In this document: positions 47,133-56,584 of the stretch, piece by piece
Position numbering within the stretch: the stretch's first letter is position 1
How the letters are laid out: each line of letters opens with the position of its first letter
NCBI GenBank assembly: GCA_022826565.1
Contig: JAJDUP010000020.1
Span: forward strand, 62,001-126,000
Direction: 5' to 3'
Origin: Gemmatimonadota bacterium
GTDB lineage: Bacteria > Gemmatimonadota > Gemmatimonadetes > Longimicrobiales > Gaopeijiaceae
Length of the DNA: 64,000 nucleotides
Made by a program: the position numbers and the translations under genes
The notes under the pieces: generated by a model
Seen by the model: the letters and a program-made list of their open reading frames with translations, nothing else
The model's database searches: none
Told to the model about the DNA's origin: nothing

Positions 47133-48189
47133 GGTAGATCCCCCAGGTAAGCACGGGAAGAACGAATACCAGCAGGTAGCCGTAGGTCAGCGTACCGTAG
47201 CCCCGCGCGATCAGAGGGGTCAGGCCGAACTGGGAGATGAGGGCTCCGAGCGCGAGGATGGCAATGGCGCTCAGTACCCGTGTCCGGGCGGGAAACTCCC
47301 GGTTCCTGTCGCGGTATGCGTGCGCGACCCGCTCGTTGACCGAGTGGATCATTCCGGCGCCGGTCTCGACCAACGTCCCGAACAGCATGACCTGGAAGAC
47401 GATCTGGAAGGTGCGTGATCCCAGCAGCTCGAGCATGTGGTTGACAGGAACCGCCTCGTCCACGATCGCCGGATACTCGCCGGCGATGGCCACGAAGAAG
47501 AGCAGGGCGGGGAGCATCGCCAGCGGACCCGTGAGAAGCCCCGAGATGAAGGTGTCCCTGCGGTTTCGATGATGCCGGATCGCGATGAGGACGGCCGGGA
47601 GGACGGCGAGGTTGTAGCCTGCGTATTCCAGGCCGCCGACGACCCAGCTTCCCTCGATGGTCCCCGATGTGAGAGAGGCCTGGATCTGCGGTCCGAAACG
47701 GGTGACGCAGAGGACGAAGAAGATCACATAGACCAGGTACAGGACGCCGGACCAGCCGGCGAATGCGCGCTCGATGGTCCTGTTGCCGCCAAAGACGAGG
47801 AGCCCCACCAGGGCCATGATGCCGATCACGCCGACCAGGTACGGGAAGCCGAACGTCTCCTGCAGGATGGTCCCGGCGGCCGCCGCGATGACCGCCATGA
47901 CGATCATCATCAGGGCGATGTAGAGGACCTCGAAGGCGATCCAGAAACGCCCGAGCAGCCGCTGAAAGAAGCTCCGGTAGTCGAATGCGCCGAAAACCCG
48001 CGCGAACTCGTAGCTCACGATGCACACCGCGCTCCATACCGCGGTGGCCAGTGCCATGGCCAGGAGGCCGCCTAGGGGGCCGCGTGAAAGGAAATACTCG
48101 GCCAGTTCGCGGCCGGTTCCGTATCCCCCGGCGATCACCACGGATTGAAAGATGAACCCGGGCAACAGGTATCGGCGCAGTGTGTTCAC
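47098..48189 (-). CDS. YkvI-like multi-pass membrane protein (LeuT-fold type carrier)
   Basis: The 363-residue protein shows about ten transmembrane helices. Its start, SVVIAGGYGTGRELAEYFLS, resembles the glycine-rich unwound first helix of amino-acid/cation carriers and the YkvI family. Function in YkvI proteins is unknown. The GTG at 48189 has GGAGG seven bases upstream, so the longer frame to 48315 is rejected. It lies beside a compatible-solute-type ABC transporter on the same strand, suggesting a shared solute-handling role. Overlaps the MFS gene tail. Confidence 0.72.
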   Translation of the reverse strand: MNTLRRYLLPGFIFQSVVIAGGYGTGRELAEYFLSRGPLGGLLAMALATAVWSAVCIVSYEFARVFGAFDYRSFFQRLLGRFWIAFEVLYIALMMIVMAVIAAAAGTILQETFGFPYLVGVIGIMALVGLLVFGGNRTIERAFAGWSGVLYLVYVIFFVLCVTRFGPQIQASLTSGTIEGSWVVGGLEYAGYNLAVLPAVLIAIRHHRNRRDTFISGLLTGPLAMLPALLFFVAIAGEYPAIVDEAVPVNHMLELLGSRTFQIVFQVMLFGTLVETGAGMIHSVNERVAHAYRDRNREFPARTRVLSAIAILALGALISQFGLTPLIARGYGTLTYGYLLVFVLPVLTWGIYLIITRARAGGG

Positions 48190-48235
48190 CTGACGGCCTC
48201 CGCTAAGGTGGATCGATCCGGGCGTGAACTTGGCG

Positions 48236-49900
48236 TTACCGGCGCCCCTCCGCCACTCCCTTCGGCGCCACCAGCGTCTCGGCACCGCCGAGTCCCCAGT
48301 CCACCACGAGCGCAAGGGCCGCGGCCGGAACCGCGCCGGAGAGGATCATTACCGGATCCGACAGGCTGAGCCCCGCGACGATCGGATCGCCCAGTCCGCC
48401 GGCGCCGATGAAGGCGGCGAGGGTCGCGGTTCCGACGTTGATGACCGCGGCGGTGCGGATGCCAGCCATGATGACGGGTGCGGCGAGTGGGAGGCGAATG
48501 CGGCGCAGCAGCTGCCCTTCCGTCATCCCGAGCGCGCGGCCGGCCGCCACCGCCTCGGGCGCCGCCTCGACAATGCCCGTGTAGGTGTTGCGGAGGATCG
48601 GCAGGAGCGAGTACAGGAAGAGCGCTACGATTGCGGGTGCGACCCCGATCCCGAGCAGCGGAATCATGAAGGCGAGGAGAGCGATGCCGGGGATCGTCTG
48701 GAGGAGGCCCGCGACGCGGATGGCGGTCCCGGCGAGGGAGCGACGGCGCTCCAGCGACACCCCGGCGGGCAGGGCAACCAGGATAGCCGCGGTCAGGGAC
48801 GCGAAGACGAGGAGGAGGTGCCGGGAGACCTGCCGGGCGAGTTCGGTGCGGTTGGCCCACAGGTGGCGTGGCAGGGCGGCCAGAGTGGATCCGGTCCGGT
48901 CGTCCGTGGTCGGGGGCCGGAGACGGGTGGCGGCGGCGCCGGCTGAATCCTCGGGATCGACTGGAAGGCCCCGCTGTGCCGGATCGGCCCACGCCGGTGC
49001 TTCTGCGGCCAGACCGATCGCGCCAAGGAATTCAGCGGCTACATCGGGGACAGGTCTGCCCCGTACCTCGATCTGCTCATTCGCCCTGCGCACGAGATCG
49101 ACGCTCATCCGTCCCGCGAGGCTGGTCAGGGCCAGGACCGCCCGGGGGCGGGTCGCGTAGAAGTCGCCGTTGACCAGGGGGGCCGCGTCATAAGGGGGGA
49201 AGAAGCCGCGATCGTCCGCGAGCACGGTGAGGTCGTAGCGGGCGATGGCCCCGTCCGTGGAGTACGCGTCGATCACGTCCACGGCCCCCTCGGCGAGAGC
49301 CTGGTACTTGACCGCCTGAAGCAGGCTGCGCGTCTCGCGAAGGCGAATGTCGTACGCGCCGGCGAGGCCGGTGAGCCCGTCGGGGCGCCCCATGAAATCG
49401 GGGGAGAAGCCTCCCGTCAGGGCCGGCGCCGCCCTGGCGAGTCCCGTCAGCGTGGTCACGCCCAGCGAGTCGGAATGCCCGCGCCGCATTGCGATGGCGT
49501 AGTCGTTCGCGAACCCGAGCGGCGGGAGCCAGCGTGCGCCCCAGCGCTCTCGGAAGACATCGCTGACGTGGGCGAAGACCTCCGCCGCATCGCCTCGCAG
49601 CTGCTGGTCGCCGGCCACCGCGAGGCCGGTTCCGGTGTATTCCGGATAAAGGTCGATGTCGCCGCGCACGAGCGCCTGCAGGACGATTTCGGTCGCCCCG
49701 AGCCCCATGCGACGGTCCACGCGGAACCCGCGGTCCTCCAGCAGTTGGGCAAAGGTCTCGGCCAGCAGGTACGACTCGGCGAACGGTTTGGAGGCGATCA
49801 CGACGGGATCGGGGTCCTGCTGCGCGTGGAGGGTATGCGGCACCGCCAGGGCTGTAGCCCAACACAGGAAGGCGAGCAGGGGCGGGCGATGGGGGATCAC
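48236..49900 (-). CDS. Glycine betaine/osmoprotectant-type ABC transporter, fused substrate-binding and permease domains
   Basis: One 554-residue chain joins two normally separate subunits. Residues 1-27 look like a signal peptide or membrane anchor; about 30-290 are an OpuC/OsmF-type quaternary-amine-binding domain (IASKPFAESYLLAETFAQLLEDRGF, DIDLYPEYTGTGL). A proline-rich linker (about 305-345) leads into a permease domain with roughly five helices and an EAA loop (EAVAAGRALGMTEGQLLRRIRLP). The start ATG overlaps the stop of the ATPase gene upstream (ATGA). Such fusions exist in osmoprotectant uptake systems. The binding pocket cannot be verified here, so choline, betaine or another amine is possible. 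Confidence 0.85.
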   Translation of the reverse strand: MIPHRPPLLAFLCWATALAVPHTLHAQQDPDPVVIASKPFAESYLLAETFAQLLEDRGFRVDRRMGLGATEIVLQALVRGDIDLYPEYTGTGLAVAGDQQLRGDAAEVFAHVSDVFRERWGARWLPPLGFANDYAIAMRRGHSDSLGVTTLTGLARAAPALTGGFSPDFMGRPDGLTGLAGAYDIRLRETRSLLQAVKYQALAEGAVDVIDAYSTDGAIARYDLTVLADDRGFFPPYDAAPLVNGDFYATRPRAVLALTSLAGRMSVDLVRRANEQIEVRGRPVPDVAAEFLGAIGLAAEAPAWADPAQRGLPVDPEDSAGAAATRLRPPTTDDRTGSTLAALPRHLWANRTELARQVSRHLLLVFASLTAAILVALPAGVSLERRRSLAGTAIRVAGLLQTIPGIALLAFMIPLLGIGVAPAIVALFLYSLLPILRNTYTGIVEAAPEAVAAGRALGMTEGQLLRRIRLPLAAPVIMAGIRTAAVINVGTATLAAFIGAGGLGDPIVAGLSLSDPVMILSGAVPAAALALVVDWGLGGAETLVAPKGVAEGRR

Positions 49901-50640
49901 GCGGAGAATCCCCGGCTCGTCACTCCCGACTTCTCCAGCAACTCCGCCGCATAGCCGGTGGCGCGGTCCATCAGGTCGGCTGCCGATGCGTGCAGGACGA
50001 TCCTCCCTGACTGCATCACCGCGACGTGGGTGGCCACTCGAAGCGCCTCGGCCACGTCGTGTGTGACGAACACCGCCGTCGTGCCGGCCGATTCGCGCAA
50101 CTCGACGAAGGCGCGCTGTGCTTCGGTGCGGGTGATCGCGTCCAGAGCGCCGAAGGGCTCGTCCATCAGCAGGATGTCGGGACGCGCGGCCATGGCTCTC
50201 GCAATTGCGACGCGCTGGCGCTGGCCGCCGGAGAGCTCGCGCGGGTAACGGCCGCCGAAGACGTCAGCGTCCAGGCCCGCGTCCCCAAGGGCCCGCCGTC
50301 CACGGTCGCGGGCGTCGGCGCGGCCCAACAGGGCAGGTACGAGAGACGCGTTCGCGAGGCACGTCCAGTGGGGGATGAGGCCTCCGTCCTGCTGTACGTA
50401 GCCGATCGAGCGGCGCAGTCCGACCGGGTTCAGGGCATCGACCGGCTCGCCGCGAACGAGAACCGTACCGCGATCGAGCTCGGTGAGCCGGTTGATCGTG
50501 CGCAGCAGCGTGGTCTTTCCGGATCCGCTCCCGCCCACCAGCGCCACGCACTCGCCGGCCTGCACCCGCAGCGACACGCCGTCCAGCGCGACCGTCGCAC
50601 CGTAGCGCTTCCCGGCTCCCTCGATCTCGATCAGGGCCAC
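49897..50640 (-). CDS. Osmoprotectant-type ABC transporter ATP-binding protein
   Basis: The 247-residue ATPase has Walker A GGSGSGKTT at residues 36-44, the Q-loop in IGYVQQDGGL, signature LSGGQRQR, Walker B ILLMDEP and the H-loop in VFVTHDVAEAL. The ProV/OpuCA-like Q-loop and the partner gene point to quaternary-amine import. No CBS domains follow, unlike OpuCA or ProV-type proteins, so ionic-strength sensing through CBS is absent here. Its end overlaps the fused permease gene and its start overlaps the dehydratase gene by ten bases. Confidence 0.9.
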   Translation of the reverse strand: MALIEIEGAGKRYGATVALDGVSLRVQAGECVALVGGSGSGKTTLLRTINRLTELDRGTVLVRGEPVDALNPVGLRRSIGYVQQDGGLIPHWTCLANASLVPALLGRADARDRGRRALGDAGLDADVFGGRYPRELSGGQRQRVAIARAMAARPDILLMDEPFGALDAITRTEAQRAFVELRESAGTTAVFVTHDVAEALRVATHVAVMQSGRIVLHASAADLMDRATGYAAELLEKSGVTSRGFSA

Positions 50641-51620
50641 GCCGCGCCCTCGCGAAGCGCCCGCGTCATCAACTCCGGATCGACGTTGCCGCCCGTTACG
50701 ACCGCGACCATGGTCTCTCCCGCTGCCACTGGAACGCGCCCGTACATCAGAGCCGCCACCGCCGCCGCGCCGGAGGGCTCCACTACCAGTTTGGCCCGGG
50801 TCATGAGGAGGCGCATGGCCGCCAGGATTTCGTCGTCTCCGACGAGCACGACGTCTTCAACCAGGCGCTCCACGTACCGATAGGTGAGTTCGCCGGCCAT
50901 GGGGGGGGCCAGGCCGTCGGCGATCGTCGAGGTGCATCCGAGGTGCGCGGCCCGTCCCTCGTCCAGGCTGCGCCGCATCGCGGGGGCCCCCTCCGGCTCC
51001 ACGCCGAACACCCTGATCCGGGCGGCACCCGTCAGTCTGCCTGTAGCGGCCAGGGCACCCGCGACCCCCGCGATCTGCCCTCCTCCCCCGATCGGCACCA
51101 CGACCGTCGCGGCCGAACCGACATCCTCCGCGATCTCGAGCCCGGTGGACCCGTGCCCCGCAATGACTTCGGGAGCGTCGAAGGGGTGCAGGAACACCAG
51201 CCCGCGGGCGGCCGCGCGGCGGCGGGCCTCCGCGAAAGCCCCGGACGCGTCACCGTGCAGCACAACCTCAGCACCGTAGGCGCGCGTGGCGACCACCTTG
51301 GTGCGCGAGGCCCGTTCAGGCATGACCACGACCGATTTGGCGCCACCGCGTCCGGCCGCCCAGGCAACCGCCTGCGCATGGTTTCCGGCCGAGATGGTGA
51401 TCACGCCCCGCTCGCGCTCCGAGTCACTCAGCGAGGCGATCGCGCTGAGCGCGCCGCGCACCTTGAAGGAGCCGGTCTTCTGGAGGTTTTCGCACTTCAG
51501 CCACGTAAACGCGCCGTTGGGAGCGCCCAGGGTACGGAACGAAAGGAGGGGGGTGCGGTGGATGTGCGGCGCCACCTTCCGTCTCGCGTCCACGTAATCC
51601 CGGCGTTCAAGAAGTCTCAT
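50631..51620 (-). CDS. Threonine/serine dehydratase (PLP fold type II)
   Basis: The 329-residue enzyme has KTGSFKVRGA with the PLP lysine at 53, SAGNHAQAVAWAA, the glycine-rich phosphate loop IGGGGQIAG, and a closing VTGGNVD segment. It lacks the C-terminal regulatory (ACT-like) domain of biosynthetic IlvA, so it fits catabolic threonine dehydratase, serine dehydratase or serine racemase. The ATG at 51620 matches the family start; 17 residues of upstream frame are excluded. It overlaps the ABC ATPase gene by ten bases, which ties it to that operon. Confidence 0.85.
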   Translation of the reverse strand: MRLLERRDYVDARRKVAPHIHRTPLLSFRTLGAPNGAFTWLKCENLQKTGSFKVRGALSAIASLSDSERERGVITISAGNHAQAVAWAAGRGGAKSVVVMPERASRTKVVATRAYGAEVVLHGDASGAFAEARRRAAARGLVFLHPFDAPEVIAGHGSTGLEIAEDVGSAATVVVPIGGGGQIAGVAGALAATGRLTGAARIRVFGVEPEGAPAMRRSLDEGRAAHLGCTSTIADGLAPPMAGELTYRYVERLVEDVVLVGDDEILAAMRLLMTRAKLVVEPSGAAAVAALMYGRVPVAAGETMVAVVTGGNVDPELMTRALREGAAWP

Positions 51621-51795
51621 CGTCGTGTGCGCTCCAAATCCCCTCCCGTGACCTGTTTCCCGAGCGAGCATCGCAGCTCCGATGCCGGTGTTGCGTATCT
51701 GCCGTGGGATGAGTCAATTAGGGCAGGCGACATCGTAACCGGTCGGAGCCTGGTCCGCCCGGACGACCACTTTTTCATGGCGAGGATGGTGTCTA

Positions 51796-54483
51796 ATGGA
51801 AGTGAGATCAAGGTGGTCAATCATTTCATCCTTCGTGCTTGCCGGGGCCATGCTGTCAACTCCGTTGCAGGCGCAACAGGGAACCATCAATGGTCAGGTT
51901 ACGGATGCCGAGACCGGGGAGCCGCTATCAGGCGCAGCCGTCGAGGCGCTTGGAGCGGGGGGGCCTCAGCCCACCAACACCGAAGGGCGCTTCACGCTCT
52001 CGGTAGGTGCGGGTTCCCATTCGGTCGTGGTAACCCTGATCGGTTACGAGACGACGCGGGTGGACGGCGTGGATGTGGCGACGGGCGCAACGACCGAGGT
52101 CACGATCTCCATGCGTTCCCAGGCTCTCCTCCTCAACCCCATCGTCGTCACCGCCTCGCGCCGCCAGGAAAAAGCCCTCGACGCGCCGGCGTCGATCACC
52201 ACCGTCTCTGCCGCGGACGTCGCCAGAACGGCTGCGACCACCGTGGCCGACCACGTCCGCACCGTGACCGGGATCGACGCGGCCCAGACCGGGCTCGGCT
52301 CGGGAACGCTCGTCGCCCGCGGCTTCAACAACGTCTTTTCCGGCTCGCTCCTGACGATCATCGACAATAGATACGCCAGAGTCCCGTCCCTGCGCTTCAA
52401 CGCATACTCCATGTTCCCCACCAACGACCTCGACATCGACCGCATCGAGGTGTCGCTGGGACCGGGTGCCGCGCTCTACGGCCCCAACGCGGCGAACGGG
52501 GTCATGCACCTCATCACCCCCTCGCCGATCGACCGGCAGGGCACGTCCGTTTCCCTGGCCGGAGGAGAGCGCTCGTACTTCCACGGACAGTTCCGAAGCG
52601 CCGTGGCGGCCTCCGAGAGTTTCGGATTCAAGATCTCCGGCCAATACGCCCGGGGGAACGACTGGCCGTATGAGGATGCGTTCGAGGTCGCGGCCCGGGA
52701 CAATTTCGCCGAGCGCTACAGTGTGGACGCGCGGATGGACTTCCGGTTCGCAGGCGATGGAGACCTCGTGCTCAACAGTGGAACCTCGACCCTGGCCAGC
52801 GGCGTGGAAATGACCGGCATCGGCGCCTTCCAGGTCAAGGACTGGGGATACAACTACCTCCAGTCGCGCTTCTCCAAGGGCCGTCTCTTCGCCCAGGCAT
52901 TCCTCAACCTCACGGACTCCGGATCCGATGCGAACACGGCTCCGAGGGAAGGCACCTTCGGCCTGCGCACCGGGGCGAACGTCGTGGACCAGTCGCGCAC
53001 CATGGCCCTTCAGTTCCAGTACGGCTTCGACCTCGGCTCATGGCAGAGCTTTACCTACGGGGTCGACTGGCAGCGGACCGAGCCGCGCAGCGGGGGCACG
53101 ATCTTCGGACGCAACGAGGACGACGACCTCATCACCGAGGTCGGAGCCTACCTGCACTCCGAGACCGCGCTGGGGGACAAGCTTGACCTGGTCACGGCCA
53201 TCCGTCTGGACGACCACAACCGTCTCGTCGACGCCAACATCTCGCCCAGGGCCGCGCTGGTGCTCAAGCCCGCGGAAAACCAGAACTTCCGCGTGACCTT
53301 CAACCGGGCCTTCGCGACACCGACGTCCACGAACCTCTTCCTGGACATCGTCGCGGCGTCCCTTCCCGGCCTGCCGCAGGGCATCAACTACAACATCCGG
53401 GCCCTGGGAGTTCCCTCCGGCGGCTTCACCTTCTCCGCGCAGTGCCCCGGCGGACACATGGGGTATTGCATGCGCTCCCCCTTTGCCCCGGGACAGCTTC
53501 CCGCCAACGCGCTGGCGTTCTGGGATGCGCTCCTGCAGCTCCTCCCCACCCTCGATCCCAGGCTGTCGCTCATCCTCGATTTCCTGAAGATGCCGGGTGC
53601 GCTGCCGGGCGACCCCGAGATCGGCACGGTATTCCGCAGCCTCGACCAGGCCGCGGCCGCGACCGGGGGCGACCCGTTCCCGCTCGACAACATGGGCGTC
53701 GCGGACATCGGCGACCTCACGTCGACCATCAACAACACCTTCGAGGTCGGCTACAAGGGTCTGCTGGGGGACAACGTCCTCCTGTCCGCCGACGCATACT
53801 TCGCCCGCGTCGAGAACTTCGTCGGCCCGCTTCGCATCATCACGCCCAACGTGTTCTTCGACCCGGCCAGCCTCGGTCAGTTCGTAAGCGGACGCCTGGC
53901 GCCGCTCGTCCAGGCCGGACTGCTGTCGGCCCAGGATATCGCGACCATCGTCGAAGCGGCGTCCGGGCTTCCGCTCGGCACGGTGGTGCCCGACCAGGTC
54001 GACAACGGCGACCTCCTCGTCACCTACCGCAACTTCGGTGAAGTCGACTACATGGGCTTCGACCTGGCCGCTGAGGTCCTGGCCTCGGACCGCGTGAGCA
54101 TCGCGGGCAGCTACTCCTACCAGAGCGACGAGTGCTTCGACTTCAACGAGGACGGCGACTGCCGGAGCTCGGACGACATCGCCCTCAACGCGCCGCAGCA
54201 CAAGGGGTCGCTGGGCGTCACCTTCGACGACCGGGCGTCGGGATTCACCGCCCAGGGGCGCGTCCGTGTCACCGACGGCTTTCCCATGAACTCGGGCGTG
54301 TACATCGGGGACATCGAGGGGTACTCGGTGATCGACGCGACCATCGGATACCGGCTGCCGTTCCAGCCCGGCACGCAGATTTCGCTCACCGCGAACAACA
54401 TCCTCGACAACCTGCACCGCGAGTTCGTCGGGGCTCCCGAGATCGGGAGGCTGTTGCTCTTCCGTGTCCGCTACGATTTCTGA
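51796..54483 (+). CDS. TonB-dependent receptor with N-terminal carboxypeptidase-regulatory-like domain
   Basis: The 895-residue outer-membrane receptor has a signal peptide (about 26 residues, ending LQA-QQ), a carboxypeptidase-D-regulatory-like domain (about 29-108: GTINGQVTDAETGEPLSGAAVEAL, GRFTLSVGAGSHSVVVTLIGYE), a plug domain beginning around PIVVTASRRQEKALDAPASITTVS, and a 22-strand type barrel ending in a terminal phenylalanine (RVRYDF). The plug includes the LVARGFNN and DRIEVSLGPGAALYGPNAANGVM segments. The substrate is unknown. It diverges from the dehydratase gene and is followed by argR. Confidence 0.92.
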   Translation: MEVRSRWSIISSFVLAGAMLSTPLQAQQGTINGQVTDAETGEPLSGAAVEALGAGGPQPTNTEGRFTLSVGAGSHSVVVTLIGYETTRVDGVDVATGATTEVTISMRSQALLLNPIVVTASRRQEKALDAPASITTVSAADVARTAATTVADHVRTVTGIDAAQTGLGSGTLVARGFNNVFSGSLLTIIDNRYARVPSLRFNAYSMFPTNDLDIDRIEVSLGPGAALYGPNAANGVMHLITPSPIDRQGTSVSLAGGERSYFHGQFRSAVAASESFGFKISGQYARGNDWPYEDAFEVAARDNFAERYSVDARMDFRFAGDGDLVLNSGTSTLASGVEMTGIGAFQVKDWGYNYLQSRFSKGRLFAQAFLNLTDSGSDANTAPREGTFGLRTGANVVDQSRTMALQFQYGFDLGSWQSFTYGVDWQRTEPRSGGTIFGRNEDDDLITEVGAYLHSETALGDKLDLVTAIRLDDHNRLVDANISPRAALVLKPAENQNFRVTFNRAFATPTSTNLFLDIVAASLPGLPQGINYNIRALGVPSGGFTFSAQCPGGHMGYCMRSPFAPGQLPANALAFWDALLQLLPTLDPRLSLILDFLKMPGALPGDPEIGTVFRSLDQAAAATGGDPFPLDNMGVADIGDLTSTINNTFEVGYKGLLGDNVLLSADAYFARVENFVGPLRIITPNVFFDPASLGQFVSGRLAPLVQAGLLSAQDIATIVEAASGLPLGTVVPDQVDNGDLLVTYRNFGEVDYMGFDLAAEVLASDRVSIAGSYSYQSDECFDFNEDGDCRSSDDIALNAPQHKGSLGVTFDDRASGFTAQGRVRVTDGFPMNSGVYIGDIEGYSVIDATIGYRLPFQPGTQISLTANNILDNLHREFVGAPEIGRLLLFRVRYDF

Positions 54484-54554
54484 CCGCGGGCGGCCCGTCC
54501 GGACAACCGGGCGGGTCTCGGCATGCGATTTGTCCGGGGCGGGGAGTTGAGTCC

Positions 54555-55016
54555 ATGGCCACGGGTGGAAAGCGAGGGCGCCAGCGGGCCATCCTGAGAA
54601 TCATCAAGGAGGGCCGGGTGCCGCACCAGGAGGCCCTGCGCGAGCTTCTTGCATCGGCGGGTTTCCCGGTGACGCAGCCCACGCTGTCCAGGGACATCCG
54701 CGATCTGCGGCTGGTGAAGGTCACGGGCTCCGGCGGAAAGCCGCACTACACGCTGCCGGAGGAGTGGGACCACGTACCGCCCCTCGATTCGGTCCTTCCG
54801 ACTCTATTCGTCTCCGCGGAGGCGGTCGGAAACCTCGTCGTCGTGCGAACGCTCAGCGGAGGAGCGCAGGCAGTGGCTTCGGGAATCGACTGGGAGGAGT
54901 ACGACGGACTGGCCGGGACCATTGCGGGGGATGACACCGTCCTCATCATACTCCGCAGCGAACGAGCCGCCCGGTCCGTGGCCGGAGAGCTCGAAAAGCT
55001 CGCCGGTCGAAGGTAG
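54555..55016 (+). CDS. argR: Arginine repressor ArgR
   Basis: ArgR is a hexameric repressor that binds ARG boxes when arginine is high. The 153-residue protein has an N-terminal winged-helix domain with TQPTLSRDIRDLRLVKV and a C-terminal oligomerisation domain with VVRTLSGGAQAVASGIDW and LAGTIAGDDTVLIILRS, where the GT-AGDDT motif contacts arginine. The ATG chosen gives family length; the longer frame upstream runs through the receptor gene in another register. The argG control region with ARG-box-like sites follows directly, so self-regulated feedback on argGH is likely. Confidence 0.94.
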   Translation: MATGGKRGRQRAILRIIKEGRVPHQEALRELLASAGFPVTQPTLSRDIRDLRLVKVTGSGGKPHYTLPEEWDHVPPLDSVLPTLFVSAEAVGNLVVVRTLSGGAQAVASGIDWEEYDGLAGTIAGDDTVLIILRSERAARSVAGELEKLAGRR

Positions 55017-55109
55017 ACAGGCCGAAGTCCGCCCCCGCCGGCCCGCAGGTGGATCGGCCCACGCGATGTCCCCGAGGCGCCGATCACACCCGAAACCCGC
55101 GTGATCTCG

Positions 55110-55149
55110 ATGCATAATCTTGCACGTTCCATGCATTATTAGTTACAGT
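55110..55149 (+). promoter_or_regulatory. Tandem ARG-box-like operators overlapping the argG promoter
   Basis: Box 1 (55110-55125, ATGCATAATCTTGCAC) and box 2 (55131-55146, ATGCATTATTAGTTAC) are imperfect palindromes of the ARG-box type. Their matching TGCAT starts are exactly 21 bases apart, two helical turns, as in tandem boxes bound by an ArgR hexamer. A promoter TTGCAC (55120-55125), 18 bases, TACAGT (55144-55149) is overlapped by both, which fits repression. Confidence 0.6.
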
Positions 55150-55306
55150 AAGGGATACCCTTTCGACTGACGGATGGTCGGCGACGGGGTCTTGGCGGGT
55201 TCGGAGCGCCCGGTTGCACCGTACGACCTTGGCGGGAGACGTACGAACCGGGTGTTTCGGCCCGCCGCCCTGTCACCGGCCGCGACTGAAGAGAGAAGAC
55301 GGGAAG
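55150..55306 (+). other. argG 5' leader
   Basis: About 157 bases separate the predicted start site from argG. I see no clear riboswitch or terminator, only a GC-rich stretch. Long in-frame extension upstream of argG is not conserved and looks untranslated. Confidence 0.4.
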
Positions 55307-56563
55307 ATGAAGATCGTACTTGGCTACTCGGGCGGGCTCGACACCTCGGTCATCGTGACGTGGCTGCGTGAGAACTATGGGGCGGACGTGATCTGCATGG
55401 CCGCGGACGTGGGGCAGCGCGGCGGCGTCGATAAGCTCGGAAGCAAGGCGTTCGCCACCGGGGCCTCGGCGTTCTTCGGCGAGGACCTCAGGGAGGAATT
55501 CGTGACCGGGTACGCCCTTCCGGTGCTGCGCGCGGGCGCCGTCTACAGCAGGAAGTACCTGCTCGGCACGGCGATGGCCCGGCCCGTAATTTCGCGAAGG
55601 ATGGTCGAGGTGGCACGGCAGACGGGGGCCGACGCGCTCGCGCACGGCTGCACCGGAAAAGGGAACGACCAGCTCCGCTTCGAGGTTTCCTTCGCCGCCC
55701 TGGCGCCCGATCTGCGCGTCATCGCACCGTGGCGGGAGTGGGATATCGAGTCCCGCGAGGACGCGGTCGCCTACGCCCGCGCCAACGGAATCTCCCTCGA
55801 CGGGATCGACCTCGACAAGCTCTACTCGCGCGACGAGAACCTCTGGCACATCAGCCACGAGGGCGGGCCGCTGGAGAATCCCGCGAATGAAACGGGCCCC
55901 GATGTGTACGTGTGGACCACCGACCCCGCTGACGCCCCGGACACCCCCTGCGAGCTCGAGCTGGGCTTCGAGGAAGGCGTGCCGGTCACGATCGACGGCC
56001 GGCCGCTGTCCCCGCTCCCGCTGCTGACCGAACTCAACGAGCTGGGATCGGCGCACGGCGTGGGCCGGGCGGACGTGATCGAGGACCGCGTGGTGGGAAT
56101 CAAGTCGCGCGGCGTCTACGAGACCCCCGGGGGCACGATCCTCCTCGCCGCGCTCCAGGAGCTCGAGCAGCTGGTGCTGTCGCGCCGGTGCCTGGCCCTG
56201 AAGGACGAGATGGCTCCCCGCTATGCCGATCTCGTCTACGAGGGCCGCTGGTGGACGCCCGAGCGCGAGGCGCTGGATGCCATGGTCGACTCGATGATGG
56301 CCCCCGTCACCGGAACCGTGCGGCTCCGGCTCTTCAAGGGGCAGGCCTCGGTGCTGTCGCGGAAGGCTCCGGCGGCGCTCTACGACCTCGACCTGGCCTC
56401 GTTCGGCGCCAGCGAGGGCTATGCCCACTCGGACTCGTCGGGCTTCGTCAAGCTCTTCAACCTCCCGCAGCGCGCCATCGCGGCACAGCAGGGCCTGATG
56501 GCGCGCCGAACCCCGGTGCCGCGGCGGCCGCTAGGCAAGGTGACGGCGGCCTCCGCCGACTGA
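55307..56563 (+). CDS. argG: Argininosuccinate synthase
   Basis: ArgG joins citrulline and aspartate, using ATP, to form argininosuccinate. The 418-residue protein begins MKIVLGYSGGLDTSV, the N-type ATP pyrophosphatase P-loop, and has AHGCTGKGNDQLRFE, APWREWDIESRE, DENLWHISHEGGPLENP and MSPxx-type GSAHGVGRADVIEDRVVGIKSRG. GGGAAG precedes the ATG by a few bases; the earlier in-frame start at 55214 is rejected. argH follows after 21 bases, forming a two-gene operon under the ARG-box-like operators. Confidence 0.96.
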   Translation: MKIVLGYSGGLDTSVIVTWLRENYGADVICMAADVGQRGGVDKLGSKAFATGASAFFGEDLREEFVTGYALPVLRAGAVYSRKYLLGTAMARPVISRRMVEVARQTGADALAHGCTGKGNDQLRFEVSFAALAPDLRVIAPWREWDIESREDAVAYARANGISLDGIDLDKLYSRDENLWHISHEGGPLENPANETGPDVYVWTTDPADAPDTPCELELGFEEGVPVTIDGRPLSPLPLLTELNELGSAHGVGRADVIEDRVVGIKSRGVYETPGGTILLAALQELEQLVLSRRCLALKDEMAPRYADLVYEGRWWTPEREALDAMVDSMMAPVTGTVRLRLFKGQASVLSRKAPAALYDLDLASFGASEGYAHSDSSGFVKLFNLPQRAIAAQQGLMARRTPVPRRPLGKVTAASAD

Positions 56564-56584
56564 CCCGGACGGATCCCGCGCACC

